From S015-6 sp964384945 (GTDB lineage: Bacteria; Desulfobacterota; DSWW01), in contig CAYLMK010000006.1 in assembly GCA_964384945.1 (NCBI GenBank), forward strand, positions 207,576 through 271,575: a DNA stretch of 64,000 nucleotides, read 5' to 3'. Shown here piece after piece: positions 7,923 through 16,965 of this stretch; position 1 is the first letter of the stretch; each line of letters starts with the position of its first letter. A program made the position numbers and the translations under genes. The notes beneath the pieces were generated by a model, which saw nothing but the letters and a program-made list of their open reading frames with translations, made no database searches and was not told where the DNA came from.

Positions 7923-9058
7923 CTTCTGACTGTCTCCCATGTAACCACCTGTTTCCCGGCCAGGAACTTGACTGCGGCGACAACCGCGGCAAGATTCACG
8001 ATACAAAAGTAGAGTGGAAGAAACAGAATCTTATTCCGTTTCCCCGCCACGTCCAGAACCCAACCGACCAGGGCCGCCGCATAGAATGACAATTGCATGC
8101 CCATGGTTGCGGCATAGAAGGGGCGATCCAGCAGCGCGAGGTTCGCGGCAAAGGCGATCATCAGAAAAAACGGAACCATCCATCTGAGGATCTTGTGCGA
8201 CGTAAGCTGGAAGGAAACAAACAAATGCCGGAAGGGATTCAGGAGGCCCCTCACATGCGCCAGGCCGTTCATGCCCCTGGTGATTACCCGCACCCGCATC
8301 GAGAATTCCTCCTCCGCCTTCTCCTCCGTCACCTCGTATGCCACGGCGTCGGGCTCGAACACGACGCGGTATCCCTTTTCGAGGATCTTCAGGGGCTCGA
8401 CAAGGTCGCTGATGATGTCTCTCGGCAAGGGCTCGTACAGGTCTTTTCTCACAGAGTAGATGCAACCGCAGCAACCTGTGATTGTCTTGATTCTCGTTTG
8501 CCTCCGCTTGATCGAGTTTTCGTACCTCCAGAACAGCTTCGTTCCCGCACCCACCGCTCCCCCGGTCGGATTCACATATTCATACCTTCCGCTCACCGCA
8601 CCAACCGCCGGGTCGGCATAGTTTCTCACGATCTTTCGCAGGGCATCCCGCTTGTATTTCGTCGTAGCATCCGAAAAAACGACCACCTCGCCCCGGGCCC
8701 GCCGGACGGCCTGGTTTTGCGTTTCTGTTTTCCCGACCCTTCCCTCTACGCGGCAGAGAGCCACGCCTTGCTCCGAGAACTCGCCCACGATCCGATCCGT
8801 TCCGTCCGTCGATCCGTCGGAAGCGACAATGATCTCCAGCAGATCCGTCGGGTAGTCCAGCAAGAGCGAGTTTTCGAGCTTCTTTCGGATGTTCTTCTCC
8901 TCGTTGTACGCGGTAATGAGAAGCGTCAGAGACGGCTCCATGTCGGCCCTCTTGACCTCGTTCCCGACAAAGAACGAGATCAAGAAGACCAGCGCCGGGT
9001 ATCCCACATACACGTATGCGATGAGAAGTAGGGCCAGCCAGAATACGATCTCAGCCAT
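7919..9058 (-). CDS. Membrane glycosyltransferase family 2
   Basis: A 379-residue GT-A enzyme like the cellulose/hyaluronan synthase group. An N-terminal membrane helix (FWLALLLIAYVYVGYPALVF) precedes the catalytic domain: LLITAYNEEKNIRKKLENSL (near residue 55), IIVASDGSTDGTDRI (DxD region is SDGSTD), VVFSDATTKYKRDAL (near residue 125), and FEPDAVAYEV with the later acceptor loop. The final 110 residues hold two or three more helices. It elongates the polysaccharide at the inner membrane. The start ATG at 9058 has GGGGGAAGG just upstream and overlaps the preceding gene by eight bases. Confidence 0.87.
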   Translation of the reverse strand: MAEIVFWLALLLIAYVYVGYPALVFLISFFVGNEVKRADMEPSLTLLITAYNEEKNIRKKLENSLLLDYPTDLLEIIVASDGSTDGTDRIVGEFSEQGVALCRVEGRVGKTETQNQAVRRARGEVVVFSDATTKYKRDALRKIVRNYADPAVGAVSGRYEYVNPTGGAVGAGTKLFWRYENSIKRRQTRIKTITGCCGCIYSVRKDLYEPLPRDIISDLVEPLKILEKGYRVVFEPDAVAYEVTEEKAEEEFSMRVRVITRGMNGLAHVRGLLNPFRHLFVSFQLTSHKILRWMVPFFLMIAFAANLALLDRPFYAATMGMQLSFYAAALVGWVLDVAGKRNKILFLPLYFCIVNLAAVVAAVKFLAGKQVVTWETVRR

Positions 9059-10229
9059 GCCTTCCCCCGACCGGCGTCCGGTCCGCTGCGCTTCCACTCC
9101 TCGTCGGGCGATCTCGAGACGCCACTTCCTCGTACACCTCCACGTATCTGTCCGCCATCATCTCGGCCGAGAAGGACCCCTTCACCGCCTCATAGGCATT
9201 CCGGGCCATTCTGCGGCCCATGTCCGGGTCGGCGAGGATTTCCTGGATCGCCTTGGCCAACCCTTTTGCATCGCCCGGCTTCACCAGAAGGCCCGACCTT
9301 CCGTGTTCGATAATGGTCGGAATTCCTCCCACCCTTGTCGCAACGACCGCCTTTCCTGCAGCTGCGGCCTCCAGCAGGGCCATGGGAAGCCCCTCCGTAA
9401 GGGAAGGGAGCACAAAAACGTCCATGGCGGAATAGATTCTTTCGATGTCCCTCCGGGTACCCGTGAACAGGATGTTGGAGCCCAGGCCTCTCTTCTCGGC
9501 CACACCCTTCTCAAGAGCGCCGCGCAACGGTCCGTCGCCTATGATCAGGACGAAAAGATTCCGGTCATGGGACAGCAACTCCTGTGCCGCCTGGATCAAA
9601 TAGCAATGTCCCTTTTCGGCGGAAAGCCTTCCCACACTGCCGATCACCTTACAACCCTCCGGGATCCCAAGTTCCTCCCTGACCTTCCGCGCTTCAGCCG
9701 AACACTCGAATCTCTTGAGGTCGATCCCGTTGTGGATCATTACCATCTTGCCAGGGGCCATTCTCACCTTCGATAGCTGTTCCCGAATGCTGTCCGAAAC
9801 GGCAATGACTCTATCGAACCGACGCAGGAACATCTTGTCCAGTCTTGCATACATTCTCATCTTCAGATCTTCGCCGAGCCAATTGTGGCACGTCGCCACC
9901 CTCCCGATCTCCATTCCGACCGAAGCCCACAGCCCGTACAGATTCGACTTGTATCCATGTGTATGAAGGATTTCTACATGCTCTCCCCTCAAAAATCGTC
10001 GAATCCGGAGCAAGGTCCTCGGATCCACTTTGCCCCGGCATGCAAAAACCTCGACCCGGAAACGATTCCCTCTGGCCACCTCCGCCGCCTCGAGGTGGCT
10101 CTGGCGCCTGTTGTCGAACACCCCGACAACCGGCTCGAATCCCCGGCTCCTCAATTCTCTCGACAATTGAATCATTACATTCTCAGAACCGAAGAACCCG
10201 CTGCTGCTGATGAGCTGGAGGATCTTCAT
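9051..10229 (-). CDS. Glycosyltransferase family 4
   Basis: A 392-residue GT-B glycosyltransferase beginning MKILQLISSSGFFGSENVMI. The donor-binding domain shows VIGSVGRLSAEKGHCYLIQA near residue 200 and FVLPSLTEGLPMALLEAAAA (the EX7E region) near residue 290, then KAVVATRVGGIPTIIEHGRS. The start ATG at 10229 overlaps the exosortase gene stop as ATGA. The same frame is open far upstream inside the exosortase gene, but that part has no family character. It adds a sugar to the growing lipid-linked repeat; the sugar is unknown. Confidence 0.88.
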   Translation of the reverse strand: MKILQLISSSGFFGSENVMIQLSRELRSRGFEPVVGVFDNRRQSHLEAAEVARGNRFRVEVFACRGKVDPRTLLRIRRFLRGEHVEILHTHGYKSNLYGLWASVGMEIGRVATCHNWLGEDLKMRMYARLDKMFLRRFDRVIAVSDSIREQLSKVRMAPGKMVMIHNGIDLKRFECSAEARKVREELGIPEGCKVIGSVGRLSAEKGHCYLIQAAQELLSHDRNLFVLIIGDGPLRGALEKGVAEKRGLGSNILFTGTRRDIERIYSAMDVFVLPSLTEGLPMALLEAAAAGKAVVATRVGGIPTIIEHGRSGLLVKPGDAKGLAKAIQEILADPDMGRRMARNAYEAVKGSFSAEMMADRYVEVYEEVASRDRPTRSGSAADRTPVGGRHG

Positions 10230-11077
10230 ACCCGTCTTCTGTGGATCAGAGAGTGAAATGCGCAAAGAATCACGAATCCGACCAGGAAGAAAACGAATCC
10301 GGTGAACTCGTGGAAGAAACCTTGCGCCGCTTCCGGCCCGAAGGCGTTCGACAGGATCGCGGTGCCCGTCACCCTGACCACGTTGACGGCCAGAGCGATC
10401 GGCACCGGGAGAGCCACCATGGCCGCCTTCTTGATCCAACCCCGACTCAAAGATGCGAAGAGGCAACCCAGCATCACGTAGGCATAGAGCGACCGAATAC
10501 CGCTGCATGCCTCCGTGACCTCCAGTTCCGTTCTGGCAAGGAACAGAAGGTTTCCGTCTCGGAATACAGGCAGCCCTATCAGGCGAATCACCTCGACCGA
10601 CGCCTCTGTCACGAGCAGCTTCATGGGATGGGTGATCTGAACGTAGTAGGCGCTGGGTATGGGAAACATGAAAAACAGGAAGAGGATGGGCACCAGCAAC
10701 GGCCGGGCGATCCCCATCCCGCAGAGGGACAGGAACAACCCGAACAATACCAGTGGAATCGAATAATAGGCCAACGTGTGAAACTTGGCTGAGAAGGAAA
10801 CCACGTAGACCAATAGTCCCATGAAAAAAACGGGGGTTCCCGCCCAGGCTGGTTTGACCGGGGTCCGCTGGATCCTGTTCCTCTGCCTCCATGCCAGGAA
10901 CAGGGAGATGGGAATTACGAAAAAACCGTGCGAGTAGTCCTCCTGGCTGTTCCAGACATTTGCCAGACGAACCAAGGCAGGAGCGAACAGAAGGATCAAT
11001 CCCCCAGCCAGGAGGAAAGACCTCCCCTTGGCGAAGACTTGCAACGCCTCGTTCCTGTTCTCGGCGGCTGCGTTCAT
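10226..11077 (-). CDS. Exosortase (EpsH/Xrt family)
   Basis: A 283-residue integral membrane cysteine transpeptidase with about eight helices. It cuts PEP-CTERM tails and passes the proteins to the envelope or matrix. The three conserved active-site positions are visible: Cys in TEACSGIRSLYAYV (near residue 190), Arg in VNVVRVTGTAIL (near residue 235) and His in GFFHEFTGFVFFLVGF (near residue 255). It overlaps epsI upstream and a GT4 downstream by four bases each. The PEP-CTERM substrate at 24 kb and the full set of PEP-CTERM-linked export genes support the exosortase A type, but the subclass was not tested. Confidence 0.93.
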   Translation of the reverse strand: MNAAAENRNEALQVFAKGRSFLLAGGLILLFAPALVRLANVWNSQEDYSHGFFVIPISLFLAWRQRNRIQRTPVKPAWAGTPVFFMGLLVYVVSFSAKFHTLAYYSIPLVLFGLFLSLCGMGIARPLLVPILFLFFMFPIPSAYYVQITHPMKLLVTEASVEVIRLIGLPVFRDGNLLFLARTELEVTEACSGIRSLYAYVMLGCLFASLSRGWIKKAAMVALPVPIALAVNVVRVTGTAILSNAFGPEAAQGFFHEFTGFVFFLVGFVILCAFHSLIHRRRV

Positions 11078-11721
11078 AACGTGGCTCTGTTGATCTCGGG
11101 ATAGACCTTTTCCGCAAACGCGGAAATCTCACCCGTGTTTCGGTCCTTCAACGCGATGTCCGTGAAAGGAAGTGTGATCCTGACGAACGCATTTTCCTCG
11201 TCTCCGCCCAGCAAGGCCCTGGAAAAAAGAAAGAGTTTCTGCAAGCCCCGATTCGTAAACACCCGGTTTCCGCTCTGGTACCAGTAGAGGGTGAGCAGGT
11301 ACTGCCCGTTCTTTGTCAAGAGCATTCGGTTCACGGAAACCCTTTGGCCTGCCGGAGACTTTAGGAAGATCCGGGCCTTTCCGGACTCCACGATCTTCCA
11401 CCCCTGCCCGGTGAAACACACGATGGGAGAGTGGGAAGAATCGCTTCCCTCCAGCGTATCGTAGTACCCGACGAAGAGCGTAATGTCTTCCCCATCCTGC
11501 CGCCCATACACCTTGTAGACAATCCGATCCGTTTCAAGCACGCCCAGCACCTGCTCGTCGTACTCGACCTCTCTGCCAACCCACCCGGCGATCTCGGATG
11601 GGAAATCCCTCTCGAATGCAGTGCGGGCCTTGGGGGATTCCAGGAGATTCATGTACAGGAACACAACGCCCGCCAGCAGCCCCGTGCAGACGATCTTGAA
11701 GTTCAGGTCTGTCGCACGCAT
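11074..11721 (-). CDS. epsI: EpsI family exosortase-associated protein
   Basis: A 215-residue protein with one N-terminal membrane helix (IVCTGLLAGVVFLYMNLL) and an exported domain. The EpsI signature HSPIVCFTGQGWKIVE (near residue 97) is clear, along with ITLFVGYYDTLEGSD and LTLYWYQSGNRVF. EpsI proteins occur next to, or fused with, exosortases; their biochemical role is not established, though they are needed for exopolysaccharide production where studied. It starts 54 bases after the GT4-deacetylase gene and couples to the exosortase gene by an ATGA overlap. Confidence 0.92.
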   Translation of the reverse strand: MRATDLNFKIVCTGLLAGVVFLYMNLLESPKARTAFERDFPSEIAGWVGREVEYDEQVLGVLETDRIVYKVYGRQDGEDITLFVGYYDTLEGSDSSHSPIVCFTGQGWKIVESGKARIFLKSPAGQRVSVNRMLLTKNGQYLLTLYWYQSGNRVFTNRGLQKLFLFSRALLGGDEENAFVRITLPFTDIALKDRNTGEISAFAEKVYPEINRATL

Positions 11722-11775
11722 CTTTTCTCTTCCATCCCTCAGACGGACTGCATCCCGGGGCGCCGGTCTTTCACA

Positions 11776-14040
11776 TCAGTAGTATCTGTCCCGTTTGCCT
11801 GCCTCTCGGCTCCTGAAGAAACGCCCGAACAGGATGTCGCCAAATCCGCTCAATTCGACTGCCAGCAGCGCCTTGTTCGGCCTGCCGCTTAAGCCTTCAA
11901 ACATGCCTCTGCTCACGCCGCGTCGGCTGATTTCGAAGGGCTTGCAGGTATTCTGGTATCGGGAAGCCAGGGTGAAGGCGTTCCGGAAGCCCATCGCCGA
12001 CAAGATCCTCCCATTGGCCTCCGAATCCGGACCGCAGATGCCGTAAGGATACGCAAGGTAGTGCACCGCGTGGCCGAGTTCCTCTTCCAGCCTGCTCTTG
12101 CTCTCGCGAATCTCGAGGGCAAACGCCTCTCTGTTCTGTTCACTATAGCAAGGGTGGGTGACGCTGTGTACGCCGATCGTCGCTCCGTTCCTGTCCATGT
12201 CGCGCAAATCATCCCAGCTAAGCAGAGGGACACGAAAGACCTCGGAGAACAAGGGTACCTCAAAGTATTCGGCCAATTCCCGGAGGAGATTCGTGCGCTC
12301 CTCTCCAGCCTTGTACCTGTAGCTTCCCTCCACGGTCTCCACAAAGGTATGGATCTCTTTGCGCGTCTCCAAAAGGAAAATGCCCAGGCCCCAGGGTGAG
12401 AGATCGGCGACCTTTCTCCAGGTGTTTTCGGCAAGAATGAGCAGCGAATTGTAGAGCAATGGGAACCCGAGATCGAGCGGTCCGGTGGTTACGAAGAGCG
12501 TGTAATCCACCCCAAGGCTCTTGCACAACGGATCGACGTGATCCACCCATCCCCTGTACCCGTCGTCAAAGGTGAGCACAAACACGTCCTCCTTGAGGGG
12601 CTCTCCTTCCTCGAGAAGCCGGACGCCTTCCTCGACCCCCACGACCCGGTACCACTCCGACAGACGTTTCACAAACCACGCAAAGGAAGACGAATCGACG
12701 AAAAGACTGAATTCGGCGCGAAGAGAATCTGTTTCCGTGATGTCGTGGAAGCAGAGGAACCGGACCTTCCCAAGCCGAAATACCTTCTTGAGCCATCGAA
12801 ATGCGGTCACGAATCCGCTGTAGTGAAGGAGCGAGCCGATCGCGACTTTCGACGTTCCCACCAGGTGTCTCTTCACGCGCCGAGTCCGAAAGCGTTCGCC
12901 TGGCCCTCGCCTTGTGTTGCGTCGGAGGACCAGGGCTTTCATAAGGTCTTCGTATCGGTCGACCATCCGCGAAACGCCAAACACGGCCTCAACCCGCTTC
13001 CTTCCCTCCTTTCCCATCGCACGCCGGAGATCCGGAGAGGCGACAAGCTTCTTCAGGGCCTCCGCCAGGGATTCCGGGTCCTCGGGAGGGACGAGATACC
13101 CTGTTTTCCCCTCTTCCACGACCTCAGGGTTTCCTCCCACCGCAGTGGCAACCACCGGCTTCCCCATCGACATGGACTCAAGCAATGCGTTCGACATCCC
13201 TTCGCTCAACGAGGGCAGGACGCAGATATCCATCTCACCCAGCAGAGGCTGCAACTCTGAAAAAGGAATCTTTCCGGTGAGTCGCACCGTCCCGTCGAGC
13301 CCAAGGTCCCTGATGCGCTTCCGCAATTCTTCCAAATAAGCCTTCTCAAAATCCTTCTCGCCGATCAGGGACACGCGCACATTCGGGAAGTCCTTTCTGA
13401 CAAGGGCGGCGGCCTCCACGAGCGTTTTCTGCCCCTTGATCGGCCGGATGTTCGCCAGACAGAAAATCTCCACAGGGCCGCCCCCCGCCGCCCCGGCGGT
13501 TTTTTCACAGGCACGCTCACCGGTCTCAAGCGGCACGTCCACACCGTTGGGGATGACCACCAGGGATTCCGGCGAAGCCCACTGACTCTTCACGACCTCA
13601 TTCTTCACCGCCTGGGATACGGTTGCGATCCGGTCGAAAAAGCGATTGAAAAGCCTATAGAACCATATGTGTCTGCGCTTCAGCTTGAATCCCATGTCGC
13701 GTCGGCTCGAAAGGATCGGGATTCTCGCCAGGGCCGACAGCAGGATGCCCAACAAGTCGGAACTTTCGTGAAAGGATACGAGAACGGAGACCTTTCTCTG
13801 CCTCGTCAAGCCGGCCATCCTGAACAGAGCGCGCACACCACGCAGGCCATAAACCCTTGTGGTGTTCATTTCCTCAACCGTGAAACCCTCGTTCCGCAAC
13901 TTACCGCTCAGCCTTCCGCCCCGTATGGCCAGGACGATCACTTCATGACCCCGGGCCTTCAGACCTCGGGCCAACTGGCAGAGGCTGCGTTCCGCCCCAC
14001 CTGTTTCTCCAAGAACATCAATGATGAACAGCAGCGTCAT
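11776..14040 (-). CDS. Fusion of GT4 glycosyltransferase and NodB polysaccharide deacetylase
   Basis: A 754-residue two-domain protein. Residues 1-375 are a GT4 enzyme: IIDVLGETGGAERSLCQLAR at the N-terminus, VVIPNGVDVPLE near 165, ICVLPSLSEGMSNALLESMS near 280 and VVATAVGGNPEVVEEGKTGY near 300. After a basic linker, residues 430-754 form a deacetylase: VRFLCFHDI, VFVLTFDDGYRGWVDHV near 500, TIGVHSVTHPCYSEQNR near 640 and HYLAYPYGICGPDS near 680, so the metal ligands are present. Joining sugar transfer to deacetylation in one chain would let an N-acetyl sugar be added and modified at one site. No frameshift or internal stop is seen. It starts inside the preceding deacetylase gene (23-base overlap). 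Confidence 0.88.
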   Translation of the reverse strand: MTLLFIIDVLGETGGAERSLCQLARGLKARGHEVIVLAIRGGRLSGKLRNEGFTVEEMNTTRVYGLRGVRALFRMAGLTRQRKVSVLVSFHESSDLLGILLSALARIPILSSRRDMGFKLKRRHIWFYRLFNRFFDRIATVSQAVKNEVVKSQWASPESLVVIPNGVDVPLETGERACEKTAGAAGGGPVEIFCLANIRPIKGQKTLVEAAALVRKDFPNVRVSLIGEKDFEKAYLEELRKRIRDLGLDGTVRLTGKIPFSELQPLLGEMDICVLPSLSEGMSNALLESMSMGKPVVATAVGGNPEVVEEGKTGYLVPPEDPESLAEALKKLVASPDLRRAMGKEGRKRVEAVFGVSRMVDRYEDLMKALVLRRNTRRGPGERFRTRRVKRHLVGTSKVAIGSLLHYSGFVTAFRWLKKVFRLGKVRFLCFHDITETDSLRAEFSLFVDSSSFAWFVKRLSEWYRVVGVEEGVRLLEEGEPLKEDVFVLTFDDGYRGWVDHVDPLCKSLGVDYTLFVTTGPLDLGFPLLYNSLLILAENTWRKVADLSPWGLGIFLLETRKEIHTFVETVEGSYRYKAGEERTNLLRELAEYFEVPLFSEVFRVPLLSWDDLRDMDRNGATIGVHSVTHPCYSEQNREAFALEIRESKSRLEEELGHAVHYLAYPYGICGPDSEANGRILSAMGFRNAFTLASRYQNTCKPFEISRRGVSRGMFEGLSGRPNKALLAVELSGFGDILFGRFFRSREAGKRDRYY

Positions 14041-14995
14041 GAAGATCTCTCAGGTATTCTTCGCAAGTGAGAAAACGACACTGCGAAAAGGCTGTCAAAA
14101 GCTTGTGGAGCTTCGAGAGGTTGCTGCGAAGGTTGACATAGTGCCGAAAACGATTCATCAGAGATACATCGTGCACTCTGGGTTGGTCCGGGTCCACCTC
14201 CCAGGGGTGGAGGTAGAAGACGATTCCCCCCCTTCTTCGCAGGATGACCCGCAGGCCCCACGCATAGAGACGGAAGGGGAGCAAGCGAAAGTAACCCCCT
14301 CCACCCCATGGAAGGACAAGCCTGCCTGTCTCCAGATTACTGATCGGCAATTCGAAGAATTCCCGTGAAACCCTCAGAGCTACTCCGTATCTCGGATACC
14401 CCCCGAGATCCAGGTCGCCGTATCGGCCGTGAAGCGCAAAGGAGTTGAAGCTGGAGTCGTAACGGTATCCGCACCCCTCGACGATCTTGAGAACTTCCGG
14501 GTCAACGGAAAAGCTCGGAGCGCGATAACCCCATACGGGGCTGCCTGTGAGGTCCTCGAGGAGCTTCTTGCTGTGCGTCAGATCCTGCTCCAGAGAGCGC
14601 ACATCTTCCTGGCGGCAGAGCTTGTGCCCGTACCCGTGAGAGGCCACTTCATGGCCTCGCTTCTGGATCTCCCGAACCAGACCAGGAAGGCGTTCGGCGA
14701 TCCAGCCGAGCACGAAGAAGGTCGCCCTGTTTCGGCTTCCCCGGAGAGAGACCGACTCGCTGGATTCTGCGGGGGCATCGTGGGCCGTGGCGTCGATGAG
14801 GTCCAGGATGCTGTGGGTGTTCCTCTCCACGCGCAGTTGAAAATCCGGCCAGGAGGAAACGGGGATGCTCTGCCGGAAGTTCTCTACCTGGAACCAGTCC
14901 TCGACGTCGAAGGTCAGGAGAAAGGGCCGTGCCTGCTCTGCTGAGATTTCTTGCCCTCCCCTTGGGATCGTTGAGGCGGCCGGATGGCAGCCCAT
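14018..14995 (-). CDS. Exosortase-system polysaccharide deacetylase
   Basis: A 325-residue deacetylase of the type found in PEP-CTERM/XrtA loci, recognised by its start LLTFDVEDWFQVENFR (near residue 28). Further motifs are NRATFFVLGWIAERLPGL (near 90), HEVASHGYGHKLCRQ (HxxxxH, near 115) and SPVWGYRAPSFSVDPEVLKI (RAPSFS, near 155), then HPWEVDPDQPR near 270. There is no signal peptide, in line with a cytoplasmic or membrane-associated role. The ATG at 14995 has no obvious ribosome-binding site; GGAGGG lies further in, before an in-frame ATC at 14947, so the true start is unsure. It follows the initiating sugar transferase by 48 bases. Confidence 0.9.
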   Translation of the reverse strand: MGCHPAASTIPRGGQEISAEQARPFLLTFDVEDWFQVENFRQSIPVSSWPDFQLRVERNTHSILDLIDATAHDAPAESSESVSLRGSRNRATFFVLGWIAERLPGLVREIQKRGHEVASHGYGHKLCRQEDVRSLEQDLTHSKKLLEDLTGSPVWGYRAPSFSVDPEVLKIVEGCGYRYDSSFNSFALHGRYGDLDLGGYPRYGVALRVSREFFELPISNLETGRLVLPWGGGGYFRLLPFRLYAWGLRVILRRRGGIVFYLHPWEVDPDQPRVHDVSLMNRFRHYVNLRSNLSKLHKLLTAFSQCRFLTCEEYLRDLHDAAVHH

Positions 14996-15043
14996 CGTTC
15001 GAGACCGCCCCCCGGATCGGGTCCATCCCCCCGCCGCCTCGAT

Positions 15044-16450
15044 TCACCTGGCTCCCTTGCCGCTCAAGACCACCCGTACGGTATCGAATATGATGGAAAG
15101 GTCGAGAAACAACGAAAGATGCTTGATGTAGTAAAGATCGTACTGAAGTTTTTCCATGGTCTCGTTCTTCGATGCGCCGTAATGGTACTTGATCTGTGCC
15201 CACCCTGTGATCCCGGGCTTCACAAAGAGCCTGTACGGGTAGTACGGGATCTCGCGTGCCAGGTCCTCCACGAAGAACCTTCGCTCGGGGCGGGGACCGA
15301 CGAAGCTCATATCCCCCCGCAGGACGTCAAACAATTGCGGGAGTTCGTCGATTCGGTATTTGCGAATCACCCTCCCGACCCTTGTCACTCTCGGGTCGTC
15401 CTTTTCCGCCCACTTCGCCCCCATCGCTTCCGCGTCTTTGACCATCGATCGGAACTTGTGCAGGGTGTAGTCCTTCCAGCCTTGCCCCACGCGATCCTGT
15501 CTGTAAATCACAGGGCCTTTGGAATCGAGCTTGATGGCGATGGCGGAGAGGAGCATCACAGGCGAGGCGAGGACAAGCAAAACCACCGACATGAGAAGGT
15601 CAACGATCCTCTTGACCCTCAAGGTGAACCTGCTGATGCGAAATCCTTCGGAGAAGATGAACCAGCTCGGCCGGAGCCTGTCGAGCAGGATCTTCCCGGT
15701 CAACGTCTCGTAAAAGGAGGCAGCCTCCTCGACCAGTACGCCCCGGAATCGGCAGTTCAGGAGCGTCCGGAAGGGCATCTTCCCTCTTCGGTCGCGGATG
15801 GCCACGACAATCCGATCCGCGTCCAGGGCCTCCGCCTTCTCCGGGAATTCTTCCATGGTAAGAAGCGTCCCGAAGGACACCCCATCCTGCAAAGGCACGG
15901 TCTCCGACGGGTCTTCGATCGCCAGCGCCGCCAACTCGAATCCGGCCCCCTTCCCCTCTGCGACCTCCTCAAGGAGCTTCTGGACCGTATCATCGTTGCC
16001 CAGGATCGCAACCCGTTCCTTGAATACCCCGGACTTGAGGGCCTTCTCGTAGAACTGCCGCCAGAAGAAGAGAAAGACAATGACTGTCGGCATGGCCAGG
16101 AAGAACGTACTCTGTCTGATACTGACCTCTCTCCAAAACGCATAGATTACGCTCAGCAAGATACAGGCCGCGCCGAGCGCTTGCAGAAGCCGTACGGCCA
16201 GCTCCCGTCGTCCGCGAAGGATCCTGGGATCGTAAAGCTCGTTCATGTACATGCAGACTTGGCATACCAGGACCACGAGAAAGGCCTTTGCCCCCTGGGG
16301 ATACGGGTCGAAGAGCCAGTCGGCCTCGGACCCTTTCTGGTACCAGAAGGTGAGGTAGTTGATCGTGGAAAGGATCCCCAGGATGATGCACGTCTCCAGA
16401 ACGAACAAGAGCTGTCTGGATCGCGACAGGGTCCTCCGGAACGTACTCAT
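15044..16450 (-). CDS. Initiating sugar transferase, exosortase-associated EpsB type
   Basis: A 468-residue polyprenyl-phosphate hexose-1-phosphate transferase that starts each repeat unit on undecaprenyl phosphate. An N-terminal half with four hydrophobic segments and a nucleotide-binding-like domain (FKERVAILGNDDTVQKLLEE) precedes the catalytic half: RIVDLLMSVVLLVLASPVML, SKGPVIYRQDRVGQGWKDYT, YRIDELPQLFDVLRGDMSFV and GPRPERRFF, then VKPGITGWAQIKYHYGA. This architecture matches the sugar transferase of PEP-CTERM/EpsH loci. I start at the ATG at 16450 (MSTFRRTLSR); 13 extra upstream residues are unlikely. It is the first gene of the minus-strand operon, opposite the export operon. Confidence 0.92.
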   Translation of the reverse strand: MSTFRRTLSRSRQLLFVLETCIILGILSTINYLTFWYQKGSEADWLFDPYPQGAKAFLVVLVCQVCMYMNELYDPRILRGRRELAVRLLQALGAACILLSVIYAFWREVSIRQSTFFLAMPTVIVFLFFWRQFYEKALKSGVFKERVAILGNDDTVQKLLEEVAEGKGAGFELAALAIEDPSETVPLQDGVSFGTLLTMEEFPEKAEALDADRIVVAIRDRRGKMPFRTLLNCRFRGVLVEEAASFYETLTGKILLDRLRPSWFIFSEGFRISRFTLRVKRIVDLLMSVVLLVLASPVMLLSAIAIKLDSKGPVIYRQDRVGQGWKDYTLHKFRSMVKDAEAMGAKWAEKDDPRVTRVGRVIRKYRIDELPQLFDVLRGDMSFVGPRPERRFFVEDLAREIPYYPYRLFVKPGITGWAQIKYHYGASKNETMEKLQYDLYYIKHLSLFLDLSIIFDTVRVVLSGKGAR

Positions 16451-16965
16451 TTTTGTGCACCCCCAGAGAACGTGCCCGCCGTTCGGCATGACGTGACATC
16501 TGCAACCCGGTCGGGGGAGAGCTACGAATCAGATGATTCTATGGAAACATCGGTTTCCGGACACGCTTTCTTAAGCATCGAAGAACGATAATCGGATATC
16601 AAAGAATAGCGAAAAGGCGGAGCCTCCCATTTTTCCCCAAAATGCAAAAATGCTTTATAATCGTCCCGTAACGCATGGCCTCGCAGCGCGTCCGATGGTC
16701 CCACGGGTTCCGTTGAACAGAACAATCGGCAACCCACCCGATGGTCCGGTGCATCAAACCCTGACGGATAGAAAGTTTATTTCATTTTTGCCATGACTTA
16801 TGATAGTAATCATAAAGTAAGAAATCAACAAACATTTGCCGAATCGAGTCGAGCGATGAACGGTGTGCGTTCCTGTTAGACACTCCCGACAAGGGCTGCA
16901 GCAAGGGTTAAAGTTTGTCCCTTGATTCACCGATAGAAAACATCAACCATTCTTAGGGGTTTCAA
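16451..16965. promoter_or_regulatory. 515-bp divergent control region between the two exopolysaccharide operons
   Basis: This AT-richer stretch separates the minus-strand assembly operon from the plus-strand export operon, so both promoters should lie here. I see a perfect 7-bp inverted repeat at 16798-16815, a perfect 6-bp inverted repeat GGAAAC-ATCG-GTTTCC at 16543-16558, and a TATAAT on the plus strand at 16656-16661 without a convincing -35. No good sigma-54 match was found here in either direction. No open reading frame of note is present. Confidence 0.55.
16798..16815. promoter_or_regulatory. Perfect inverted repeat TTATGAT-AGTA-ATCATAA, operator candidate
   Basis: Seven-base arms with a four-base spacer, about 150 bases before the export gene and 350 before the sugar transferase gene. 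The symmetry and AT-rich setting suit a dimeric regulator. No binding protein can be named. Confidence 0.4.

Noticed and set aside
16771..16793. Sigma-54 site on the minus strand (TGGCAAAAATGAAAT) before the sugar transferase gene
   Set aside because: The -12 GC is missing at the required spacing.
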